In this document: positions 59,127 through 64,000 of the stretch, one piece after another | How positions within the stretch are numbered: position 1 is the stretch's first letter | How the letters are laid out: the number at the start of each line of letters is the position of its first letter | DNA from: a virus | Length of the DNA stretch: 64,000 bases | Virus record (IMG/VR): IMGVR_UViG_3300046804_005146 | Span: 1 to 64,000 of that record | Reading direction: 5' to 3' (one strand) | Translations under genes and position numbers: made by a program | The notes under the pieces: generated by a model | Databases searched by the model: none | The model's input: only the letters and a program-made list of their open reading frames with translations | Told to the model about the DNA's origin: nothing

Positions 59127-59472
59127 TGACGCAAACGAGGCGCCTAAGACAGAGAAAAAAGTGACTTCAAAAAAAATAGTAAAACAGATTAATAGTCCTG
59201 AAGTAAACGAAGTTATCAAGCAAGCGTTACGTGAGTATATAAGAAAAAATAACGAAATTTCACGTACTGAAATTGAATTAGATGCAATGGTTTCTACTTG
59301 TCAAGAATTTCTACAAAGTTTCATAATTTTTGGTTACACATTTGACGGTCAACCAATAGATCCAATATTTTTTGCACACAATCAACAAGAAGCGGATGCA
59401 TTGAGTATGTATTTGACAAAATTTTTCAATGCTCATGTAGTGAACGGTGGACAAAATAATTCATTCAAGTAA
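59098..59472 (+). CDS. Uncharacterised protein, 124 residues
   Basis: Polar Lys/Asn/Glu N-terminus followed by a helical domain (VSTCQEFLQSFIIFGYTFDG). It overlaps the upstream gene by 29 bases. No family recognised. Confidence 0.62.
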   Translation: MNMDGATNNNDANEAPKTEKKVTSKKIVKQINSPEVNEVIKQALREYIRKNNEISRTEIELDAMVSTCQEFLQSFIIFGYTFDGQPIDPIFFAHNQQEADALSMYLTKFFNAHVVNGGQNNSFK

Positions 59473-59483
59473 AATACTTGAAT
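59463..59483 (+). promoter_or_regulatory. 9-bp palindromic element before thyX
   Basis: ATTCAAGTA, AAA, TACTTGAAT form a perfect inverted repeat ending one base before the thyX ATG, and include the upstream stop codon. It could be an operator or an RNA hairpin at the start codon. Confidence 0.5.
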
Positions 59484-59484
59484 A

Positions 59485-60159
59485 ATGTACACCAATTTAA
59501 TTGCTATCACTAATCCGCAAATTGAAGCTACATCTGTAAACCGTACTTACAGTGCTTTGTCACCAGAAGAGTTTATTGTTTATATTGCACGAGTTAGCAA
59601 TCCGAACAATCAATTAAATTTAGAGACAGGTCATAAGCTTATACGTTATCTTATCAAACATAAGCATTGGTCTCCTTTCGAACACGTAAGCTGTACGTTT
59701 GAGATAAAGACGTCGAGAGCTATTGCTGCACAAATTCTTAGACACCGTTCATTCACTTTTCAAGAATTTTCACAGCGATACGCACAAGTCACAGAACTTG
59801 AATCTGTAGAGTGGCGAAAGCAAGGTAAAACTAACAGACAAGTAGGAGACGAAGTAATTAAATTACCAGATCATTTACAATATGCTGTAGATGAAACTCT
59901 ACGCAACACCGAAGCTCTTTATAATCAGTTAATTAATGAAGGCATCGCAAAGGAGTGTGCTAGAATGATATTGCCTCTGAATACTAGCACCACTATTTAC
60001 ATGACTGGCTCATTAAGAAGTTGGATTCATTACTTAAATTTACGTTGCGAAGCTGGTACACAGAAAGAACATAGAGAGATAGCTGATTCTATCAAAGAAA
60101 GACTCAAGATAGTGTTTCCAACAGTGTTCGAAACGTTAGAAACTATGGAATCCACGTGA
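59485..60159 (+). CDS. thyX: ThyX, flavin-dependent thymidylate synthase
   Basis: It makes dTMP from dUMP with FAD and NADPH. The 224-residue protein contains the ThyX motif RHRSFTFQEFSQRYAQ near residue 91, HKHWSPFEHVSCTFEI before it, and SLRSWIHYLNLRCEAGTQKE after it. Together with NrdJ it supports nucleotide supply. Confidence 0.96.
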   Translation: MYTNLIAITNPQIEATSVNRTYSALSPEEFIVYIARVSNPNNQLNLETGHKLIRYLIKHKHWSPFEHVSCTFEIKTSRAIAAQILRHRSFTFQEFSQRYAQVTELESVEWRKQGKTNRQVGDEVIKLPDHLQYAVDETLRNTEALYNQLINEGIAKECARMILPLNTSTTIYMTGSLRSWIHYLNLRCEAGTQKEHREIADSIKERLKIVFPTVFETLETMEST

Positions 60160-60175
60160 TTCCCGTTAAAATTCA

Positions 60176-60532
60176 ATGGTCAAAATGGAAACCTTAGATA
60201 AGTTTAATGTAGTTAAGGGAATCATTGATAGTTTAAAGAAAAGGAACTGTAAACCTAAGAAAAAACAGGTTTATGCTGTAGGTACCGGTACATATGTTGG
60301 TGAGATGTTAGTTTTTGTTAGAGAACATGGAGATAGCTATCATTTCTTATCAATTCCAAAGAATAGGAACAGGAAAGTGCCTATAGAAAAGTTTAATTTT
60401 GCTGTAGAGCATAAAATCATCGAATTAGTACAAGAGCTACCTAGTAAAATATACAAAATTTGTGTAGCACAGTTTGCATACAATGAAAGACATCCAGTAA
60501 AACAAGAAAGCCCTAAAGAAACGCTTAAGTAA
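60176..60532 (+). CDS. Uncharacterised protein, 118 residues
   Basis: KKKQVYAVGTGTYVGEMLVF followed by HFLSIPKNRNRKVPIEKF looks like a small barrel with basic loops. It is part of the thyX-primase run. No family recognised. The start could be either ATG (60176 or 60185). Confidence 0.68.
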   Translation: MVKMETLDKFNVVKGIIDSLKKRNCKPKKKQVYAVGTGTYVGEMLVFVREHGDSYHFLSIPKNRNRKVPIEKFNFAVEHKIIELVQELPSKIYKICVAQFAYNERHPVKQESPKETLK

Positions 60533-60536
60533 TATT

Positions 60537-60779
60537 ATGGACATGTTCATAGAACCAAAAAACATACTATCACCTTACACAGGAAATTCGGTTTTTCCTA
60601 AAATTTCAACATACACACATGACGGGAAAACATACGAACAAGCAGTTTACACAGATCCAATTACAGGTCACTTTGTAAAAAAGGGATTAGTCAGTATTAA
60701 AGATGCAAAAACTGGTGAAATTCTTCAAAGTTACGAAAAGAACCAGTTAAATTCATTGAATAATCAGAGTTATAGATAA
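60537..60779 (+). CDS. Uncharacterised protein, 80 residues
   Basis: SPYTGNSVFPKISTYTHDGK and YTDPITGHFVKKGLVSI suggest a short strand-rich domain. Followed by the primase after 10 bases. No family recognised. Confidence 0.65.
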   Translation: MDMFIEPKNILSPYTGNSVFPKISTYTHDGKTYEQAVYTDPITGHFVKKGLVSIKDAKTGEILQSYEKNQLNSLNNQSYR

Positions 60780-60789
60780 TAATAACAGG

Positions 60790-61842
60790 GTGATCCCTGT
60801 ACCTGAGCAATATGTAGTAGAAACTTTTTATAAATGCGTTAGTCATCCGACGTATAATAAATTTTCAAAAGTTTATAACGGTAGTTGCCCATTTTGTAGA
60901 GAAGGAAAAAGCTTTGGAAAAAAGACTCGCTTCTTTTACATACCAGAAAAAGAGTTAGCTTTCTGTCATAACTGTGGTTATAGCAAAAAAGCATTTAATT
61001 TTATTATCGATGTTACAGGTAAACCTTTTAATATTGTTATTAATGAAATAAAACAGGGTGAATACTCCAGTACACCACAACCTACAGTTCAAAAAAAAGA
61101 AGAAACTGCAATATTCGAACAACCAAAAAATAGTTTACCAGCAGATTGTATAAATCTTACTGATAAAACACAGACAGACTTCTATAAAGACAATAATGTA
61201 GTTCAAATAGCGTTGGATTATATTAAAAAAAGACGTTTAGATATTGCTATAAACCGTCCTCGAACATTTTATCTATCGTTAACAGATCCAACCCATAAAA
61301 ATAGACTTGTTTTACCGTTTTATGATACGTTTGGAGACATAATTTACTATCAAACACGTACATTACTTGAAGCTGATAACAGAATCAAACCAAAATACTT
61401 GAGTAAAAAGGGAGCTGAGCGTAGTTTATCAGGTATACATAGTATCGACCCGTATCTACAACATGTTTTTCTTTTTGAAGGACCTATTGACAGCTATTTT
61501 TGTAAAAATGGATTAGCAGTTTGTGGTATTACAGAAGAATCTTCTAAAGTTTTTACTAATTTACAACAACAGCAGATAGCTTCTTTATCTTTGCATCAAA
61601 AAGTTTGGTGTTTAGATAATCAATGGCAAGATAAAGCATCCTTAAAAAAGAGTATAGCACTGTCAGATACAGATGATAGCATTTTTATTTGGCCAGAAGA
61701 GCTTAAAACAGTAAAAGACCTCAATGATTATTGCATTGAGGTCGGTGTAAATGGTGTTGATCCAGACTTTATATTAAAAAATACGTATAAAGGGCTGAAA
61801 GCTAAACTTATTTTAACTAAGATTAAGTGTACTTGTACTTAG
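60790..61842 (+). CDS. gp61: gp61/DnaG-like primase
   Basis: A 350-residue primase from a GTG start. The zinc finger is formed by SCPFCREGKSFG and AFCHNCGYSKKAF (C-x2-C twice), and the TOPRIM core holds VFLFEGPIDSYF and a later VWCLDNQWQDKA. It works with the gp41 helicase. A 10-bp perfect stem (61717-61743) lies in the coding region. Confidence 0.9.
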   Translation: MIPVPEQYVVETFYKCVSHPTYNKFSKVYNGSCPFCREGKSFGKKTRFFYIPEKELAFCHNCGYSKKAFNFIIDVTGKPFNIVINEIKQGEYSSTPQPTVQKKEETAIFEQPKNSLPADCINLTDKTQTDFYKDNNVVQIALDYIKKRRLDIAINRPRTFYLSLTDPTHKNRLVLPFYDTFGDIIYYQTRTLLEADNRIKPKYLSKKGAERSLSGIHSIDPYLQHVFLFEGPIDSYFCKNGLAVCGITEESSKVFTNLQQQQIASLSLHQKVWCLDNQWQDKASLKKSIALSDTDDSIFIWPEELKTVKDLNDYCIEVGVNGVDPDFILKNTYKGLKAKLILTKIKCTCT

Positions 61843-62251
61843 GATCATTAGCAGTAGCTAAATAACCCTTTAACATTTCACTTAATGAACTAATTTCAAC
61901 TGCAACACGTGCAATTTTCTTAGTTTCAGCAGTACTAATCTTATCAAATAGAGTGTCAGATTCAGCTGAATTCAATTTCGACTGAATACTTTCAGGTCCT
62001 GTGCCGTTTAGGTATGTGGAAAACTCATCTAATCTGGCAATCCATTGTTTTAGATCTTCATACATCTTCTTTTGAATGGAAGTCATTGTAGCTTCACCAG
62101 CAGGTACGTTAGGAACATTAGCATCAAAGTCAGAAATATTAGTATCTTTATCGAGAGTCTGCTGCATAGCAGCTTGATCATCGGTTAGCTCAGGAGTTTC
62201 AACGTCTTGCTCCACTAAAAACCTTTTAAATCTGTTTTCATACATACTCAT
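61823..62251 (-). CDS. Virion-type protein with capsid-targeting-like N-terminus, 142 residues
   Basis: Leader MSMYENRFKRFLVEQDVE has an LVE/Q site and resembles the leader of the gene at 38894 (NYEQRFKKVLGE). Acidic body, then helices (MYEDLKQWIARLDEFSTYLN). Late-type box upstream. It overlaps the primase end by 20 bases. Confidence 0.72.
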   Translation of the reverse strand: MSMYENRFKRFLVEQDVETPELTDDQAAMQQTLDKDTNISDFDANVPNVPAGEATMTSIQKKMYEDLKQWIARLDEFSTYLNGTGPESIQSKLNSAESDTLFDKISTAETKKIARVAVEISSLSEMLKGYLATANDPKYKYT

Positions 62252-62258
62252 ATGCTAT

Positions 62259-62281
62259 TATTTATTAGTCTCCCATAAATA
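62259..62281. promoter_or_regulatory. Divergent late-type promoter pair
   Basis: Minus strand ATAAATA (62259-62265) lies seven bases before ATG 62251; plus strand ATAAATA (62275-62281) lies six bases before ATG 62288. Confidence 0.6.
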
Positions 62282-62287
62282 TTTAAG

Positions 62288-62656
62288 ATGAAAAGGCTAA
62301 TTTCAGAGGACCAAAAGATATACGATGTTCAACGTCAACAACAAGGTATAAAAAACCAATATGACCCTCAATTAAACAAAGTTGACACGTTAGTTAAACA
62401 GAACAACAAGGATAATCATTTAGCTCCACGTATTAAACCGTATCCTCTTGATTTGCATGATCAAATACTATCAAACATGTATATTGATATGATGAATTAC
62501 AACAAAATGCTGCTTAATGGTATAGATACAATACAAGGTATGAATAAACCTGAGCTACAGCAAATGATACCTGTTCTTAGAGAAATAGAAAAGAAAATTA
62601 AACATATTAATGAAGTTTTAGTTGAAGTAGACGGACTTATGACTAAAATCTCTTAA
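62288..62656 (+). CDS. Virion-type helical protein, 122 residues
   Basis: A very short leader MKRLISEDQK (ISE/D) is followed by Gln/Asn-rich sequence and a helical C-terminal half (MYIDMMNYNKMLLNGIDTIQ). No family recognised. First of four plus-strand genes with overlapping ends. Confidence 0.7.
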   Translation: MKRLISEDQKIYDVQRQQQGIKNQYDPQLNKVDTLVKQNNKDNHLAPRIKPYPLDLHDQILSNMYIDMMNYNKMLLNGIDTIQGMNKPELQQMIPVLREIEKKIKHINEVLVEVDGLMTKIS

Positions 62657-63036
62657 TGTTGCAAAGAATTTTTATTTCTTTAGGTATTACTAGTTTAGTT
62701 AGCGTTTTAGTTGGACTTTTAGTATCAAAATTTTGGTTGGGGTTTGCTTTAAGCTTTATTTTACAAGTAGTCTTTTTTTACTTGTTTAATAGTGTTTATG
62801 AAAATAGACTTATAGAAAGAGCTCAAATTTTAAAATTGGAAGAAGTGAAAGAACTTTCAAAAAATAAAGTAATCTTGGAGTGTCCTTGTGCAGAAAAAAA
62901 TAAACAAGAAATTAATATGAGATTTGATGAAAATGTGGTTTACGAATGTTCAAAATGCAAAAAGAATATTAAAGCTGATGCAATAGTGAAGAATGTATTA
63001 ACAACTCAACCAATTTACTTCAATGACAGAACTTGA
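62656..63036 (+). CDS. Two-span membrane protein with zinc-ribbon-like tail
   Basis: A 126-residue protein. Two adjoining hydrophobic segments (SLGITSLVSVLVGLLVSKFW; FALSFILQVVFFYLFN) are followed by a charged helix and CPC...CSKC, a zinc-ribbon-like pair. TAATG overlap with the gene before. Function unknown. Confidence 0.7.
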   Translation: MLQRIFISLGITSLVSVLVGLLVSKFWLGFALSFILQVVFFYLFNSVYENRLIERAQILKLEEVKELSKNKVILECPCAEKNKQEINMRFDENVVYECSKCKKNIKADAIVKNVLTTQPIYFNDRT

Positions 63037-63430
63037 AAGAGTAATTAAAGACGTATCACCGACATCTTTTGATGTCAAAATACCTGACCCTGTATATAAC
63101 ATTCAAGAAGTACATGATTCTATTTCTAAAAATTTAAGATTTGGAGTAGACCAAACACTTAGTTACAGAGAAGGTTTAGAAACAGAAAAAAATAAAAATT
63201 CTAACATTGTTGCGCTTGTACAAGACGTTTTTCTTCAAATGCTTGACAAGCATGAAACGATTACTGATGATAAAACTACTAAAACAGTTTATTTACAAAA
63301 TAAAAAGATTGCAAGAGACCTTTTAATCAACACCTTTACTATTATAAATCACTTTAACAGTAATGATGTTAGCAACAAAACGGTCCTACTAGGAAAACTA
63401 ATACAATCTATACATGACAGAAGATTTTAA
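63023..63430 (+). CDS. Uncharacterised protein, 135 residues
   Basis: Mostly helical and acidic, with EVHDSISKNLRFGVDQTLSY. It overlaps the membrane protein by 14 bases and the next gene by 17 bases. No family recognised. Confidence 0.68.
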   Translation: MTELERVIKDVSPTSFDVKIPDPVYNIQEVHDSISKNLRFGVDQTLSYREGLETEKNKNSNIVALVQDVFLQMLDKHETITDDKTTKTVYLQNKKIARDLLINTFTIINHFNSNDVSNKTVLLGKLIQSIHDRRF

Positions 63431-63626
63431 AATTGAATACAACGTAGAATTTCTTGCAAGATTTGCTTGTCTTATGGAAGCCGTAAATTTAGCTTGCCAG
63501 AAAGCAGAACAGCTTGGAATTAATCCGGATAAGGATTCAAGTTGGATTAAACCTCTAGCTTTTCAGAAATATATTGAAGAGCGAGAGAAAGACATGAAGC
63601 ACCAAATTGTTAAGTGGTATCAATAA
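63414..63626 (+). CDS. Uncharacterised small helical protein, 70 residues
   Basis: FLARFACLMEAVNLACQKAE and an amphipathic end. Overlaps the previous gene by 17 bases and the convergent gene by 7. No family recognised. Confidence 0.65.
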   Translation: MTEDFKIEYNVEFLARFACLMEAVNLACQKAEQLGINPDKDSSWIKPLAFQKYIEEREKDMKHQIVKWYQ

Positions 63627-64000
63627 TAATCACCGTAAACACTGGTGTTATTATTAGCAGACATGTTAAACACAACTGTCTTACTAACCTGGTCAACGGA
63701 AATATTCTGTTTTAATTCAGGATATTTCTTAGCAGGTGACGGATCTTGTGTACCACCAGGTAATATACCGCTTTTAGCATCTTCAAATACTTGATCACTA
63801 AGTCTTTCTGCTGAAAGACCAGGTTCAAAGCTGTAATCAAATCTCTTAGCCTTCAACATCCACACGTAATGTCCTCCTAAAAGGTTTATTTTGGAAATAT
63901 CTTGATCAAGAACTTCAGTTACTTCAAATTGAATACCACTTCTACCACCAGGACGACCTTTACCATACTCAGTCATTACAAATACGTCGCCAGCTTTTGG
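63620..64000 (-). CDS. Uncharacterised protein, N-terminus beyond the right edge
   Basis: The frame stays open to the window edge: the codons before ATG 63976 read PKAGDVFV, so the start lies outside or is internal. Visible sequence is Gly/Ser/Asp-rich with LLGGHYVWMLKAKRFDYSFE and an end typical of late proteins (NNNTSVYGDYY). No family recognised; a structural protein is plausible. Confidence 0.65.
   Translation of the reverse strand, partial: PKAGDVFVMTEYGKGRPGGRSGIQFEVTEVLDQDISKINLLGGHYVWMLKAKRFDYSFEPGLSAERLSDQVFEDAKSGILPGGTQDPSPAKKYPELKQNISVDQVSKTVVFNMSANNNTSVYGDYY

Noticed and set aside
1-64000. CRISPR arrays, insertion sequences, attachment sites or integrase
   Set aside because: No regularly spaced direct repeats, transposase-like genes or integrase motifs were recognised on either strand; the gene set suggests a lytic phage.

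Overview
The window is a 64 kb piece of an AT-rich genome of a T4-like myovirus that probably infects a Gram-negative, likely aquatic, host. The evidence is a near-complete T4 replication and recombination set: a family B polymerase like gp43, sliding clamp gp45, a possible clamp-loader subunit gp62, helicase gp41, primase gp61, ssDNA-binding protein gp32, the gp46/gp47 nuclease, UvsX, UvsY, UvsW and late sigma factor gp55. A gp5-like baseplate hub, tail-collar protein, PhoH, Hsp20, ThyX and B12-dependent ribonucleotide reductase (NrdJ) add to this picture. I recognise no tRNA, rRNA, CRISPR array, IS element or integrase. The phage assignment is firm; the host is inference.

Layout. 1-3690 (minus): a long coiled-coil protein cut by the left edge, then queF, a P-loop kinase and a dpdA-like transglycosylase. 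3742-7351 (plus): baseplate proteins and a membrane protein. 7382-16237 (mostly minus): Hsp20, nrdJ with a small [2Fe-2S]-type protein, a SleB-like lysin, a DinG/XPD-like helicase, a GroES-like protein and a DUF366 protein. 16266-24309 (minus): ten consecutive glycosyltransferase genes. 24336-31263: tail collar, a lipoprotein with spanin-like layout, queE, phoH, queD, folE. 31243-39133 (mostly minus): a run of small proteins whose N-termini look like T4 capsid-targeting peptides, plus a helix-turn-helix array joined to a methyltransferase-like domain, a retropepsin-like protease and a PD-(D/E)XK-like nuclease. 39167-63626 (mostly plus): recombination, late transcription, replication, queC, a glutamine amidotransferase, thyX and primase.

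How the genes work together. FolE, QueD, QueE, QueC, QueF and a DpdA-like enzyme together form a route from GTP to 7-deazaguanine bases (preQ0, then preQ1) and their insertion into DNA, so the genome is probably modified against host nucleases. NrdJ and ThyX supply nucleotides. The glycosyltransferases could decorate virion proteins, host surface glycans or the modified base.

Three things stand out beyond the gene list. First, many promoters sit directly against start codons: TAAATA-type late boxes and TATAAT boxes are repeatedly 5-6 nt upstream of ATG or GTG, which predicts leaderless mRNAs. Second, more than ten proteins begin with a short F/L-rich peptide ending in an x-x-E site like the T4 prohead protease site; one is nearly identical to the T4 internal-protein peptide. 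Third, two genes (11469-11872 and 41450-42480) are interrupted by a -1 shift at textbook slippery heptamers (AAAAAAG and TTTAAAC), each followed six bases later by an in-frame stop. Sequencing deletion is a competing explanation for both.
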